Source of the DNA: Haloprofundus halobius
Lineage (GTDB): Archaea; Halobacteriota; Halobacteria; Halobacteriales; Haloferacaceae
Assembly: GCF_020097835.1 (NCBI RefSeq)
Contig: NZ_CP083666.1
Coordinates: 2,232,001 to 2,296,000 of the forward strand
Length of the DNA: 64,000 nt
Reading direction: 5' to 3'
Position numbers and translations under genes: made by a program. Under the pieces are notes generated by a model. The model was not told the origin of the DNA and did not search any database. It saw nothing but the letters and a program-made list of their open reading frames with translations. Each line of letters begins with the position of its first letter. The first letter of the stretch is position 1. This document shows positions 50,845-60,739 of this stretch, piece after piece.

Positions 50845-51885
50845 TCACAGTAACGAACTCAGCCATCGGACGGCCTCCGACCCGACGAGCAGCCCGCCCT
50901 CCGGTCGGGAGAGGCGACGACCGGACCACAGCGCCGCGACGAGCAGCGCGGTCAGACCGAAAAGCCACAGCGCGCCCTCGAATGCGGGCCCTGCGACCGA
51001 CAGCGGCGTGATGGTCGCCGCCAGCCCGAGGATGAACAGGAAGTTGAAGATGTTGCTCCCGAGGACGTTGCCGACGGAGACGCCCGCCTGCCCGCGTTTC
51101 AGCGAGACGAGCGAGACCGCGAACTCCGGCGAGGAGGTGCCCGCCGCGACGATGGTCGCGCCGATGACCCACTCGGAGATTCCGACGGCGCGAGCGAGCG
51201 ACGTCGCCGAGTCGATGAGCAGTTGTCCGCCGCCGACGACGAGCGCGAGGCCGACGACGAGCAATGCGGCCTCCCGGAGGCCGAACTCGGCGTGCCCCCC
51301 TCCGACGGGGGGAGTCGTCGAGTCCTCGCCGTCAGTCGTCGAACTGTCGCCGTCAGCCACTTCTCCGCCCCCGTCGGCTGCGCCGACAATCGGGGGCGGA
51401 AGGTCGGCCGGGTCGGGGAGGTCGGGAACGTCCGGCGAGAGCCGAAAGAGGACGTAGAGATACGCGCCGAAGAGCGCGACGAGCGCGACTCCCTCGAGTC
51501 GGGAGACGACGCCGTCGAGCAGCACCACGACGCCGAGAACCGCCGTTGCCAGCACGGCTACCCCGTCGCGTTTGACCAGTTCCCGGGAGATAGGAAGCCA
51601 CTGGACGAGCGTGACGACGCCGAGGATGACGGCGATATTGAAGATGTTGCTGCCGACGACGTTGCCGACGGCGATGTCGGGACGCGCCTCCAGCGCCGCT
51701 TCGAGCGAGACGGCGATCTCGGGAGAGGAAGTGCCGACCGCGACGACGGTGAGCCCGATGGTGAGCTCCGATAACCCGAGGCGGCGGGCGGCGCTCACGG
51801 CGGCGTCGACGAACAGGCGCGCGCCGGCCCAGAGGGCGAGGATGCTGACGACGATAACTGCGACGTCGACGACTTGACTCGGCAC
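50845..51885 (-). CDS. Calcium/sodium:cation exchanger, CaCA family (copy 2)
   Basis: About 346 residues from GTG 51885. Alpha-repeat motifs IGLTVVAVGTSSPEIAVSL...VGNVVGSNIFNI and IGATIVAAGTSSPEFAVSL...SVGNVLGSNIFNF. It differs from copy 1 mainly by an acidic central loop of ~45 residues (EVADGDSSTTDGEDSTTPPV) between the halves, a cytosolic position. Its stop is 35 bp before the copy 1 start. A clear tandem duplication. Confidence 0.9.
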   Translation of the reverse strand: MPSQVVDVAVIVVSILALWAGARLFVDAAVSAARRLGLSELTIGLTVVAVGTSSPEIAVSLEAALEARPDIAVGNVVGSNIFNIAVILGVVTLVQWLPISRELVKRDGVAVLATAVLGVVVLLDGVVSRLEGVALVALFGAYLYVLFRLSPDVPDLPDPADLPPPIVGAADGGGEVADGDSSTTDGEDSTTPPVGGGHAEFGLREAALLVVGLALVVGGGQLLIDSATSLARAVGISEWVIGATIVAAGTSSPEFAVSLVSLKRGQAGVSVGNVLGSNIFNFLFILGLAATITPLSVAGPAFEGALWLFGLTALLVAALWSGRRLSRPEGGLLVGSEAVRWLSSLL

Positions 51886-51908
51886 GGGCCGAGTACGACG
51901 GCCGTTGG

Positions 51909-51915
51909 CATAAAA
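51909..51915 (-). promoter_or_regulatory. TATA box of exchanger copy 2
   Basis: Minus-strand TTTTATG, 27 nt before the GTG at 51885, supporting a leaderless GTG start. Confidence 0.55.
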
Positions 51916-52028
51916 CACGGTCCAGAAGCTGCCGCCTCCCACCGGATTGCCGCCTAGTGACCGCCCACCGCCGCCGGCGGTCGCCCGACCGACGCGTGAA
52001 TTATCACCGTCGCGTCCGACCCTCACCT

Positions 52029-52667
52029 ATGCCGACTGAACTGCTCTCGGGCGTACACGACATCACCGTGATGGAGGGAACCGACCGCCGACTGCGAGCG
52101 TATCTGTTCGACGACCCGACGCCGACGCTCGTCGACACCGGATTGGAAGCGACGACCGATCGCCTGCTTTCGGGTCTCGACGACCTCGGCGTGGAACCCG
52201 AGCGCGTCGTCATCACTCACGGTGACGGCGACCACATCGGGGGACTGGCGGCCGTCGTCGACCGCTTCGACCTCGAGGTGTTCGTCCCCGAGCAGACCGA
52301 CCTCTCGGGGGTCGACGGCGTCGAGGACGGCGACGTGACCCGCTACGGCGACGGGGACGAAATCGGGTCGTTCGAGGCAGTCCACGTGCCGGGTCACGAA
52401 CCCGACAACCACGCGCTCGTCGACGCCGACCGGGGCGTCGTCGTCGCCGGAGACGCGGTGTCGGGGTCCGACCAGCGCGGCCTGCCCGAAGGCTATCTGA
52501 TTCTGCCGCCCGCGGTTTTCTCCGACGACCTCAACGAAGCCGAGGAGAACCTCGAACGCCTGCTGGCGCACGAGTTCGACGCGGTGCTCGTCTTCCACGG
52601 CTCGTCGGTGCTCGAAGACGCGCGGGAGAAACTGGACCGCTTCGTGAACTTCCCCGGCAAACCCTGA
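52029..52667 (+). CDS. Metallo-beta-lactamase-fold hydrolase
   Basis: 212 residues from ATG 52029. Metal motif THGDGDHIGGL (H-x-[DG]-x-D-H, first Asp position G), later HVPGHEPDNHALV, VVAGDAVSGSD and VFHGSSV supply the remaining ligands. A glyoxalase II-like or quorum-lactonase-like hydrolase of unknown substrate. Compact, no extra domains. Confidence 0.88.
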   Translation: MPTELLSGVHDITVMEGTDRRLRAYLFDDPTPTLVDTGLEATTDRLLSGLDDLGVEPERVVITHGDGDHIGGLAAVVDRFDLEVFVPEQTDLSGVDGVEDGDVTRYGDGDEIGSFEAVHVPGHEPDNHALVDADRGVVVAGDAVSGSDQRGLPEGYLILPPAVFSDDLNEAEENLERLLAHEFDAVLVFHGSSVLEDAREKLDRFVNFPGKP

Positions 52668-52722
52668 GAGGGTTGTTTCGGGTTCCGACACGCGTTTACA
52701 CCGTCGCCGAGAGGTTCCGTCG

Positions 52723-53160
52723 ATGAGTCTGGAGTCCCTGCTGAACGGCCTGCCGTTCGTCGAACACCTCGGCATCGAGATCGACGCCGCCGAGGACGGC
52801 TACGCGAAGGGCCGGGTCGAACTGACGCCCGAACTGTCGTCGGTTCCGGGTCGGAGAATCGCCCACGGGGGCGTCGCCTACTCGCTGGCCGACACCGTCG
52901 GCGGGGCGTCGGTCATGTCGCTGCACTACGCCCCGACGCCGACCGTCGACATGCGCATCGACTACCTCGCGCCCGGCCAGAACGACCTCGTCGCCGAGGC
53001 GGAAGTCGTCAGAGACGGCAACAGCGTCGCCGTAACCGACGTCGAGATACGCGACGTGGAGGGAACCCACGTCGCGGACGCGCGCGGCGTCTTCAAGACC
53101 GGCGGCGGCGACGGCGAGACGGCGTGGGGGACGGGGTCGCCGGAGTTGGCAGAGAGGTGA
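52723..53160 (+). CDS. PaaI-family hotdog thioesterase
   Basis: 145 residues. RIAHGGVAYSLADTVGGASV is the PaaI catalytic loop with conserved Asp, then TVDMRIDYLAPGQNDLVAEA. Hydrolyses acyl-CoA, possibly aromatic; substrate unknown. The C-terminal ~20 residues (GDGETAWGTGSPELAER) are a disordered tail. Confidence 0.9.
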   Translation: MSLESLLNGLPFVEHLGIEIDAAEDGYAKGRVELTPELSSVPGRRIAHGGVAYSLADTVGGASVMSLHYAPTPTVDMRIDYLAPGQNDLVAEAEVVRDGNSVAVTDVEIRDVEGTHVADARGVFKTGGGDGETAWGTGSPELAER

Positions 53161-53305
53161 GAGGCCGGCTCAGACGCCTTCGACGAGTCGCTGCAACGAT
53201 TCCGGCGGCGAAGGGCCGTCCGACGACCGACAGCGAAGCCGAACCGCAGCGAAAGATCCGGTCCAGTCGGTAACGGTAGTGGCTGAAAAGAAAAACCGGA
53301 GGAGG

Positions 53306-53512
53306 TCAGAGAAGCAGGGAGATAATCGCCACGATGACGAATATCACCACGAGGATTCGCGCGATTTCCATCGAGATTCCGGCGACGCCCGTCGCGCCGA
53401 CGATGTACGCTCCTATCGCCAACACGAAGAAGACGATAGCGTAGTAGAGGAAGTCTCCGCTGAACTGCAGCGGTGCGACGATAGTCGCCAGTTGGGAGAG
53501 TGTGAGTGTCAT
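53306..53512 (-). CDS. DUF1328-type small membrane protein
   Basis: 68 residues, two hydrophobic spans: FLYYAIVFFVLAIGAYIVGA and ISMEIARILVVIFVIVAII, with the glycine-rich turn GATGVAGIS between, as in the DUF1328/YtjA family. Function unknown. 13 bp downstream of the next gene on the same strand, probably one transcript. Confidence 0.82.
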   Translation of the reverse strand: MTLTLSQLATIVAPLQFSGDFLYYAIVFFVLAIGAYIVGATGVAGISMEIARILVVIFVIVAIISLLL

Positions 53513-53525
53513 ACGCTCATTTCCC

Positions 53526-53777
53526 TCAGAAGCGGGCGAGCCGCACCTCGTCGTCGGTCACTTCCTGCACCTCGGCGGTCTGAATCGGGTAAGCGTCCGA
53601 CGCTTCGTCGGCGTCTTCCCACCCCAACTTCGCTTTGAGCGTCTCGAAGACGCTCGGGTCGGGATCGACGTACGCCGTTCCGTGACGAACGTCGACGACA
53701 CGACCGACCTCGGCACCGCTTGCATCCACGACGCGCTTTCCTTCGTCACTATCGGTGAACGTTACTGTTCGTTCCAT
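53526..53777 (-). CDS. PRC-barrel-like haloarchaeal protein
   Basis: 83 residues: KRVVDASGAEVGRVVDVRHGTAYVDPDP has the beta-barrel pattern of PRC-type domains, followed by WEDADEASDAYPIQTAEVQE. Unknown role. Co-directional with the DUF1328 gene. Confidence 0.65.
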   Translation of the reverse strand: MERTVTFTDSDEGKRVVDASGAEVGRVVDVRHGTAYVDPDPSVFETLKAKLGWEDADEASDAYPIQTAEVQEVTDDEVRLARF

Positions 53778-54035
53778 AGCTGTAACTCCGTTTTGCTTCG
53801 ACTCCTCGGGGCGAAAACACCCAAAGCGATAGGATCTTCAGCGGGAATATGAACGTCATCTCAGGAGATAACCTCTCGCTGTGTTTCTTCTGAGAGTCGC
53901 CAACGACATTATATCCGTCCGCGTCACCCACGCTGTCGCGTCACCGGAGACGGGACCTGCCCACCTGTCGGAACACGTGTGTACCGATGCGCCAAGGCGC
54001 CGTTTCTTTTTCACCGAGTAGTCGAACAGGGGAGT

Positions 54036-54668
54036 ATGAGTGAGCAGTCGCAGGCGGCGGTCACCGTCTTCTCGGACTACGTCTGTCCGTTCTGCTACCT
54101 GGGTCGCGAGTCGCTCAGGCAGTACCAGCAGTCTCGGGGCGATGAACTAACCATCGACTGGCATCCGTTCGACCTTCGGGCCCAGAAGCGAGGCCCCGAC
54201 GACGAGATCGACCAGACGGCCGACGACGGCAAAGACGACGAGTACTACCGGCAGGCCAAAGAGAACGTCCGGCGACTCCAAGAGCGCTACGGCGTCGAGA
54301 TGACGGTCGACATCGCGACCGATATCGACTCGCTCGACGCGCAGGTCGCGTCGTACTACGTCAAAGAACACTACCCCTACGAGACGTGGCTCGAGTTCGA
54401 CGAGGCCATCTTCGACGCGCTCTGGAAACAGGGGAGAGACATCGGCGAGCAAAAGCTCCTCGTCGAGCTCGCCACAGAAGCGGGAGTCGACGGCGACGAG
54501 GTACGGTCGGCGTTCGACGACGAAACGCTCCGAGACGAGGTTCACGGGGAGTTCCGAGAAGCCCACCAGCAGGGAGTCAGCGGCGTCCCGACGTTCGCCT
54601 ACGACGGCTACGCCGCCCGTGGCGCCGTCCCACCGGGGCAGTTGAAGCGTCTCGTCGAAGGCGTCTGA
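54036..54668 (+). CDS. DsbA/FrnE-family oxidoreductase
   Basis: 210 residues from ATG 54036. Thioredoxin fold with active site DYVCPFCYLG (CPFC), long helical insertion, and cis-proline loop GVSGVPTFAYDG. Cytosolic (no signal peptide), as in the FrnE/2-hydroxychromene isomerase-like group; may handle disulfides or isomerise polyketide-like substrates. An upstream frame to 53979 adds a poor extension. Confidence 0.9.
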   Translation: MSEQSQAAVTVFSDYVCPFCYLGRESLRQYQQSRGDELTIDWHPFDLRAQKRGPDDEIDQTADDGKDDEYYRQAKENVRRLQERYGVEMTVDIATDIDSLDAQVASYYVKEHYPYETWLEFDEAIFDALWKQGRDIGEQKLLVELATEAGVDGDEVRSAFDDETLRDEVHGEFREAHQQGVSGVPTFAYDGYAARGAVPPGQLKRLVEGV

Positions 54669-54718
54669 GAAGACATCTGCGGTCGAATCGACGGACCGCG
54701 GTGAGAACTCCGGTCTTC

Positions 54719-56473
54719 TTAGCGGCGGAACTTCGTCCGCTCTTCGAGTTGCGTCTCGAACCACTGCCACTCGCGGGAGAACTGGCCGCTTTCGCGGAGG
54801 TTCCACACGTCGGCGTCGGTGACGATGGGGCCGAGGCGGTACGACTGTACCATGTTGGTGAGCCAGATGAGGACGCCGATGCCGATGATGAGCGCGCCGA
54901 ACGACGACACCTGCTGGAGCGGCACGAACGACTCCGGATACGACGCGTACCGACGCGGGAGGCCCTCGTAGCCGATGAGAATCATCGGTAGGAACGCGAG
55001 GAACACGCCGACGATGCTGAGGTAGCCGTGGATGCGACCGAGTCGGCGGTTGAACATCCGCCCGGTCAGCAGCGGGAACCAGTAGTAACTGGCGGCGAAG
55101 GCGGCGAACGTGATGACGCCCATCACGATGAAGTGGAAGTGGCCGACGACGTAGTAGGTGTCGTGCAGCACGAGGTCGACCGGAATCGAGGCGAGGAACA
55201 CGCCGGTCACGCCGCCGACGATGAACGTCATGATGCCGCCGACGCAGAATATTTGCGGCGCGGCCCAACGGACGTTCCCGCCCCAGAGCGTCGCCATCCA
55301 GTTGAACGTCTTGACGGCGCTGGGGATGGCGATGGCGAGCGAGACGGCCATGAACGAGGAGCGCAATCGCGGGTCCATCCCTGTCGAGAACATGTGGTGC
55401 GCCCAGACGCCGAACGAGAGCACGCCGATGGCCAGCGTCGAGTAGACGATGAACTTGAAGCCGAACAGCTTTCGGCCCGCGAACTTCGGGAGGATGAGGC
55501 TCACGAGGCCGAACGCCGGGAGGACGAGGATATAGACTTCAGGATGGCCGAAGAACCAAAACAGGTGTTGCCAGAGGATGGGGCCGCCGCCGTCGACGGC
55601 GAAGAACGTCGTCCCGAAGTTGCGGTCGGCGACGAGCATCAGAAGCGAACTGCCGAGCACGGGGAACGCGAAGAGGATGATGCCGCTGGTCGTGAGCAGC
55701 GTCCACGAGAAGATGTCGAGGTTCGACCACGTGACGTTCTCCCCGCGTTCGGTGAAGATGGTGACGATGATGTTGATGGCGGCCATGACCGTCGCGAGTC
55801 CGCTCAGGTGTAATCCGAGGAGGACGAGGTCGACCTGTGGGTTCGCGAGCAGCGCCGAGTGGGGTGTGTACAGCGTCCACCCCGTCGTCGGCGGCTCCAG
55901 CGAGAACAAGAGTTCCCAGCGGACGCCGACGGCGGCGAGCATCTTGCCGAGCACCTCCGTGACGAGTCCGCCGCGAACGAGCAACAGCGACGGCGGGAGC
56001 AACCAGAAGGCGATGGCGTTGATGCGCGGGAACGCCATGTCGTCGGCGCCGATGAGAATCGGGATGAAGTAGTTCGCGAGACCGGTGAACGCGGGCGTCG
56101 CGAAGAAGAACAGCATCGTGAACCCGTGGGCGGTGAAGAGCGCGTTGTACGTCTCCGGACTCCACACGTCGGTTCCGGCGGTGAACAGTTCGGTGCGAAT
56201 CATCATCGCGTCCGTCCCGCCCCACAGCGCCGCCCCGGCGGCGAAGGCGATGTAGAGGACGCCGATGTCCTTGTGGTCGACGGTGGTCAGCCACCGAAAG
56301 AGACCAGCAGGTTTCTCGGATTCGAAGCCGAGACCCGAGAGGTAGCCACCGTCGGCGGCGACGCTTCGCATCTGCCAGTTCTGTCTGTAGCCAGCGCAGA
56401 TCGCCAATCCGAGTAACACCCAGGTGACGATGAGCAGGCCAGGTATCTCTGTAAGCACGCTAATCACATCCAC
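54719..56473 (-). CDS. Heme-copper cytochrome c oxidase subunit I
   Basis: 584 residues, about twelve spans. Heme a His in LFTAHGFTMLFF, CuB His and crosslinked Tyr in GHPEVYILVLP, CuB pair WAHHMFSTG, heme a3/a His pair VVGHFHFIVMG, K-channel residues in AVKTFNWMATLWGG. The HPEVY form marks a type A oxidase. N-terminal extension of ~40 residues includes an extra hydrophobic span. No subunit II or III gene is in the window. Confidence 0.95.
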   Translation of the reverse strand: MDVISVLTEIPGLLIVTWVLLGLAICAGYRQNWQMRSVAADGGYLSGLGFESEKPAGLFRWLTTVDHKDIGVLYIAFAAGAALWGGTDAMMIRTELFTAGTDVWSPETYNALFTAHGFTMLFFFATPAFTGLANYFIPILIGADDMAFPRINAIAFWLLPPSLLLVRGGLVTEVLGKMLAAVGVRWELLFSLEPPTTGWTLYTPHSALLANPQVDLVLLGLHLSGLATVMAAINIIVTIFTERGENVTWSNLDIFSWTLLTTSGIILFAFPVLGSSLLMLVADRNFGTTFFAVDGGGPILWQHLFWFFGHPEVYILVLPAFGLVSLILPKFAGRKLFGFKFIVYSTLAIGVLSFGVWAHHMFSTGMDPRLRSSFMAVSLAIAIPSAVKTFNWMATLWGGNVRWAAPQIFCVGGIMTFIVGGVTGVFLASIPVDLVLHDTYYVVGHFHFIVMGVITFAAFAASYYWFPLLTGRMFNRRLGRIHGYLSIVGVFLAFLPMILIGYEGLPRRYASYPESFVPLQQVSSFGALIIGIGVLIWLTNMVQSYRLGPIVTDADVWNLRESGQFSREWQWFETQLEERTKFRR

Positions 56474-56575
56474 CTACGGAGTTGGAGACCACGACCACAA
56501 CTTAGGACTGTACCGTCATATAGGTGCGGTGGCATCCGCCGAATTCGAGGGACACGTCGTCCTCGAGCCGGGGCG

Positions 56576-57034
56576 CTACTGCGAGACGTCAGTCGGATCG
56601 TACCGCTCGGCCTCGAGCGGTCCGCCGCTGGTCAGCCGACCGTACACAGCACCGAGGAGGAAGCCGTAGCAGAGGTGCGCCAACAGCGTGAAGATGACGT
56701 AAATGGCGAGCAACCCACCCGAGAGGTCGCCGCGGCCGGTGAGCACGAACACGACCCACAGCACTACTGCGAGCACCATCCCGCGTGTCGCGGGGTCGGG
56801 ACCGCCCGGGATGTACTCCTCCAGTGCCATGAACGCCAGCGGCCACGCGAAGACGCCCGCGAGGACGAACAGGACGAAGCCGAACGCGACGTTGCCGGGC
56901 ATCCCGGCGAAGCGAGCGACGGCCTCGAAGATAGCGAGGTTCGAACGGGTCTCTACCTCCAGAAACAGCAACAGCACGGACATCACGGCGATGCCGGTGA
57001 CGCCTCCCGTGATCGCGGCGAGCGGACGTTTCAT
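56576..57034 (-). CDS. DUF6789-type membrane protein beside the oxidase gene
   Basis: 152 residues from ATG 57034, four spans (AAITGGVTGIAVMSVLLLFL, VAFGFVLFVLAGVFAWPLAF, MVLAVVLWVVFVL, LAIYVIFTLLAHLCYGFLLG). This composition and its place directly upstream of a heme-copper oxidase subunit I gene match the haloarchaeal DUF6789 group; suggested role in oxidase assembly (inference). 102-bp gap to coxA-type gene. Confidence 0.75.
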   Translation of the reverse strand: MKRPLAAITGGVTGIAVMSVLLLFLEVETRSNLAIFEAVARFAGMPGNVAFGFVLFVLAGVFAWPLAFMALEEYIPGGPDPATRGMVLAVVLWVVFVLTGRGDLSGGLLAIYVIFTLLAHLCYGFLLGAVYGRLTSGGPLEAERYDPTDVSQ

Positions 57035-57292
57035 GACGAACGGTAGTTCGTGACACTCGGTTAAAAGCCTCGTCGTCGTCCGGGGGCGGTCGGTCAACGG
57101 GGAGAGCCGGTGGGTTTCGCCGGCGGGCGGCGGCGCTCGGCCCGGAGGGAAAGAGACAAAACCGCTTCCGCCCGCAACTCCGGTGTCGCGGTTCCGGACC
57201 GAGGGTAGGGGCTTTCGGCCGGCAGACCGCGACCCACTCGACGCGTCCGCGGAACCCGCAGCGTTTTAGCCGCGCACTCCCCGAGAAAACGT

Positions 57293-59971
57293 ATGACCGG
57301 ACAGGGAATCGTCGGGGAGTTCCTCTCTCTCAAAGCACAGACGGACGCCGACCTGTTGGCGATGCAGTGCGGCGATTTCTACGAGTTCTTCGCCGACGAC
57401 GCGGAGTTCGTCGGCGAGGAGTTGGACCTGAAAGTCTCGAAGAAGTCCTCGCACGGGTCGTCGTACCCGATGGCGGGGGTGCCGCTGAACGACCTCACGC
57501 CGTACCTGAAGGCGCTCGTCGAGCGCGGCTACCGGGTCGCCGTCGCCGACCAGTACGAGACCGAAGACGGTCACGCCCGCGAAATCACGCGCGTCGTCAC
57601 GCCGGGGACGCTGCTGGAGACGACTGACGCCGACGCACGATACATCGCCGCCGTCGTCCGCGGCGACGGGGGGAGATACGGCCTCGCGTTCGCCGACGCG
57701 ACGACGGGTCGATTCCTCGTCACCGGCACCGAGAACGAGGCCGACGCCCACGCCGAACTCTACCGGTTTGGCCCGGTCGAGATTCTGCCCGGCCCCGAGA
57801 TTCGCAACGACGACGACTTTTTGAAGCGACTCCGCGAGTCGAGCGACGCGTCGCTGTCGCTGCACGACGCCGACAGCTTCGCGCCCGGCCGAGCGAAGCA
57901 CGCCCTCCGCGAGCAGTTCGGCCGCGAGGCGCTCGACAGCGTCGGCCTCGACGGCGACCGGGCGATTCGCGCCGCGGGCGCGGTGCTGTCGTACGTCGAG
58001 GAGACCGGCGTCGGCGTCGCCCAATCGATGACGCGCCTGCAGGCGTACCGCGTCGACGACCACCTCGAACTCGACGCGACGACGCAGCGAAATCTGGAAC
58101 TCACCGAGACGATGCACGGCGACCGCTCGGGGTCGCTTCTGGACACCGTCGACCACACGGTGACGAGTCCGGGCGGTCGACTGCTCAAAGAGTGGCTCAC
58201 CCGGCCGCGACGCTCGCAGGCCGACATCGAGCGCCGACTCGACAGCGTCGATGCGCTCGCGTCGGCCGCGCTCGACCGCGAACGCGTTCGCGACACCCTC
58301 GACGGCGCGTACGACCTCGAACGGCTGACCAGTCGCACCGCCTCGGGGAGCGCGGGCGCGCACGACCTGCTCTCCGTTCGAGACACGCTCGCCGTGCTCC
58401 CGGCGCTCAGGGGGGCTATCGAGGGTCGGCTCGCCGACTCGCCGCTTTCGAACGTCGTCGACCGCCCGGACCACGAGGCCGCCGCCGCGCTCCACGACGA
58501 GTTAGACGCCGCGCTCGCCGAAGAGCCTCCGAAGACGCTGACGCAGGGCGGTCTCATCTGCCGCGGCTACGACGACGAACTCGACGAACTGATCGAGCGT
58601 CACGAGGAGGCCAAGCGCTGGATAGACGGGCTCGCCGAGCGCGAGAAGTCGCGGCACGGCCTCCACCACCTCTCGGTGTCGCGCAACAAAACTGATGGAT
58701 ATTACATCCAGGTGGGGAAGTCGCAGACCGACGGCGTCCCCGAGGAGTACCGCGAGATAAAGACGCTGAAGAACTCGAAGCGGTACGTCACCGACGAAAT
58801 CGAAGAGAAGGAGCGCGACATCCTCCGCCTCGAAGAGGTCCGCGGCGAACTGGAGTACGAACTGTTCAAGGAACTTCGGCGGCGGGTCGCCGACCACGCG
58901 GCGCTGTTGCAGGACGTGGGGCGCGCCATCGCCGAAGTCGACGCGCTGGCGTCGCTGGCGACGCACGGCGCTGGAAACGACTGGGTTCGACCCGAACTGA
59001 CGGAGGCGGGCCCCCTCCGAATCGAGGCGGGGCGGCATCCGGTCGTCGAGACGACGACCGACTTCGTGCCGAACGACCTCTATCTGGACCGCGAGCGCGC
59101 CTTCCTCATCGTCACCGGGCCGAACATGAGCGGGAAGTCGACGTACATGCGACAGTCGGCACTCGTCACGCTGCTCGCGCAGGTCGGCAGTTTCGTCCCC
59201 GCGCAGTCGGCGACGGTCGGCCTCGTCGACGGCATCTACACCCGCGTCGGCGCGCTCGACGAACTCGCACAGGGGCGGTCGACGTTCATGGTCGAGATGC
59301 AAGAGTTGAGCAACATCCTCCACTCGGCGACGGAGGACTCGCTCGTCATCCTCGACGAGGTGGGGCGGGGGACCGCGACGTACGACGGCATCTCCATCGC
59401 GTGGGCGGCGACCGAGTATCTGCACAACGAGGTGCGCGCGAAGACGCTGTTCGCGACGCACTACCACGAACTGACGGGGCTGGCCGACCACCTCGACCGG
59501 GTGGAGAACGTCCACGTCGCCGCGGACGAGACAGACGGCGACGTGACGTTCCTCCGGACCGTTCGTAGGGGCCCAACCAATCGCTCCTACGGTATCCACG
59601 TCGCGGAGTTGGCGGGCGTACCCGACCCCGTCGTGACGCGCGCGACGGACGTTCTCGACAGACTCCGTACCGAGAAAGCCATCGAGGCGAAGGGCGGCGG
59701 AAGCGGCGAACCCGTGCAGGCGGTGTTCGACCTCCAGAGCGGGCAGTTCGCGGCCGGCGACGGCGGGTCGAAGACAACAGGGTCGAAGACGACCGCCGCT
59801 GAGTCGACACCGAGCGGAGACGACCGGGCCGCTCCGACCGTCGACCCGGAGGTAGAAGCGGTGCTCGACGAACTCCGCGGAACGAACGTCGAGGAGACGT
59901 CGCCCATCGAGTTGATGGCGAAAGTGCAGGCGTGGCAGCGGGAGTTGGACGAGTCGACGGGTCGCGACTGA
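57293..59971 (+). CDS. mutS: DNA mismatch repair protein MutS
   Basis: 892 residues. Mismatch-recognition Phe-x-Glu in QCGDFYEFFADDAEF (Phe29-Glu31), connector and lever domains, clamp region SRHGLHHLSVSRNKTDGYYI, Walker A TGPNMSGKSTYMRQ near residue 608, Walker B VILDEVGRGTATYDG near 684, FATHYHEL. The C-terminal ~90 residues after the ATPase are a linker (GSKTTGSKTTAAESTPSG) and a helical dimerisation end. All catalytic parts are present. No mutL gene within the window. Confidence 0.96.
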   Translation: MTGQGIVGEFLSLKAQTDADLLAMQCGDFYEFFADDAEFVGEELDLKVSKKSSHGSSYPMAGVPLNDLTPYLKALVERGYRVAVADQYETEDGHAREITRVVTPGTLLETTDADARYIAAVVRGDGGRYGLAFADATTGRFLVTGTENEADAHAELYRFGPVEILPGPEIRNDDDFLKRLRESSDASLSLHDADSFAPGRAKHALREQFGREALDSVGLDGDRAIRAAGAVLSYVEETGVGVAQSMTRLQAYRVDDHLELDATTQRNLELTETMHGDRSGSLLDTVDHTVTSPGGRLLKEWLTRPRRSQADIERRLDSVDALASAALDRERVRDTLDGAYDLERLTSRTASGSAGAHDLLSVRDTLAVLPALRGAIEGRLADSPLSNVVDRPDHEAAAALHDELDAALAEEPPKTLTQGGLICRGYDDELDELIERHEEAKRWIDGLAEREKSRHGLHHLSVSRNKTDGYYIQVGKSQTDGVPEEYREIKTLKNSKRYVTDEIEEKERDILRLEEVRGELEYELFKELRRRVADHAALLQDVGRAIAEVDALASLATHGAGNDWVRPELTEAGPLRIEAGRHPVVETTTDFVPNDLYLDRERAFLIVTGPNMSGKSTYMRQSALVTLLAQVGSFVPAQSATVGLVDGIYTRVGALDELAQGRSTFMVEMQELSNILHSATEDSLVILDEVGRGTATYDGISIAWAATEYLHNEVRAKTLFATHYHELTGLADHLDRVENVHVAADETDGDVTFLRTVRRGPTNRSYGIHVAELAGVPDPVVTRATDVLDRLRTEKAIEAKGGGSGEPVQAVFDLQSGQFAAGDGGSKTTGSKTTAAESTPSGDDRAAPTVDPEVEAVLDELRGTNVEETSPIELMAKVQAWQRELDESTGRD

Positions 59972-60010
59972 ACGCTCCGTGCTTCCAGCGCCGTGTTCCT
60001 CCGTCACGAG

Positions 60011-60685
60011 CTATTCGCTGGCGTGGCACGTCCACGCGTCGAGAAAGCGATTGCCGAGATAGACGACCACCCCGTCGTCGCGCTCCACCACGCCGGTGTC
60101 GACGAGGCGTGGGAGATGGGCGTGCCGCAGACCGACGGCCACCCGGGAGGCTACGTCGTCGGACGGTTCCGACATCTCCTCGGCGGCGAGCGCGTCGACC
60201 AGTTCATCCACCGTCGACCGTTCCCGCTCGCACAGGATCTCGACGAGCAGGCGACGGTGCGGACTGGCGAGCAGCGCGAGATTGGCGTCGATCTCGGTCG
60301 GGTCGAACGGTGTCTCGTCGCCGACGAGCCACCGAAACGCCGGGTCGTCGTACACCGGATGCGCGGCGGTGTCGACGCGCCCCACCGAGCGCTCCCACTC
60401 GACGAGCTTCGCAGCCTGCAACGCCGGAAGATGGGTGTGATGCACCGAAAGTCGCATCGACCGCAGACGTGCGTCTGAGACCTCGCTCGGAGAGCTGTCA
60501 CGTCCGTGAGCGACGAGGAGTCGACAGAGCCTCGTTTCGGCGAGTGGCGTCGGGCGGTCGAGGAGCAGTTTGAGGATGGCCCGACGGCGTCGGTTGGCGA
60601 GCGTGCGAAACAACTGTTCCGGCGGTTGCCCCGCCGGTACCGAGAGCGTAATATCCGAGGCGGCGGTCTCGGACGAACTGGTCAT
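60011..60685 (-). CDS. Duplicated winged-helix (DUF7344-like) regulator
   Basis: 224 residues made of two similar winged-helix units: LANRRRRAILKLLLDRPTPL...HHTHLPALQAAKLVEWERSV and LASPHRRLLVEILCERERS...LRHAHLPRLVDTGVVERDDG. This tandem design is common among haloarchaeal regulators. Targets unknown. Convergent with mutS at 39 bp. Confidence 0.8.
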   Translation of the reverse strand: MTSSSETAASDITLSVPAGQPPEQLFRTLANRRRRAILKLLLDRPTPLAETRLCRLLVAHGRDSSPSEVSDARLRSMRLSVHHTHLPALQAAKLVEWERSVGRVDTAAHPVYDDPAFRWLVGDETPFDPTEIDANLALLASPHRRLLVEILCERERSTVDELVDALAAEEMSEPSDDVASRVAVGLRHAHLPRLVDTGVVERDDGVVVYLGNRFLDAWTCHASE

Positions 60686-60739
60686 CGTTTCCCTACTCGG
60701 CCCTCCGCCCCCTAAGGGGTGGGGCCGATTACGTGGCCC

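Noticed and set aside
57035-57292. Hidden gene between the DUF6789-type gene and mutS
   Set aside because: Only short shadow frames; no start plus motif could be supported. Probably promoter DNA.
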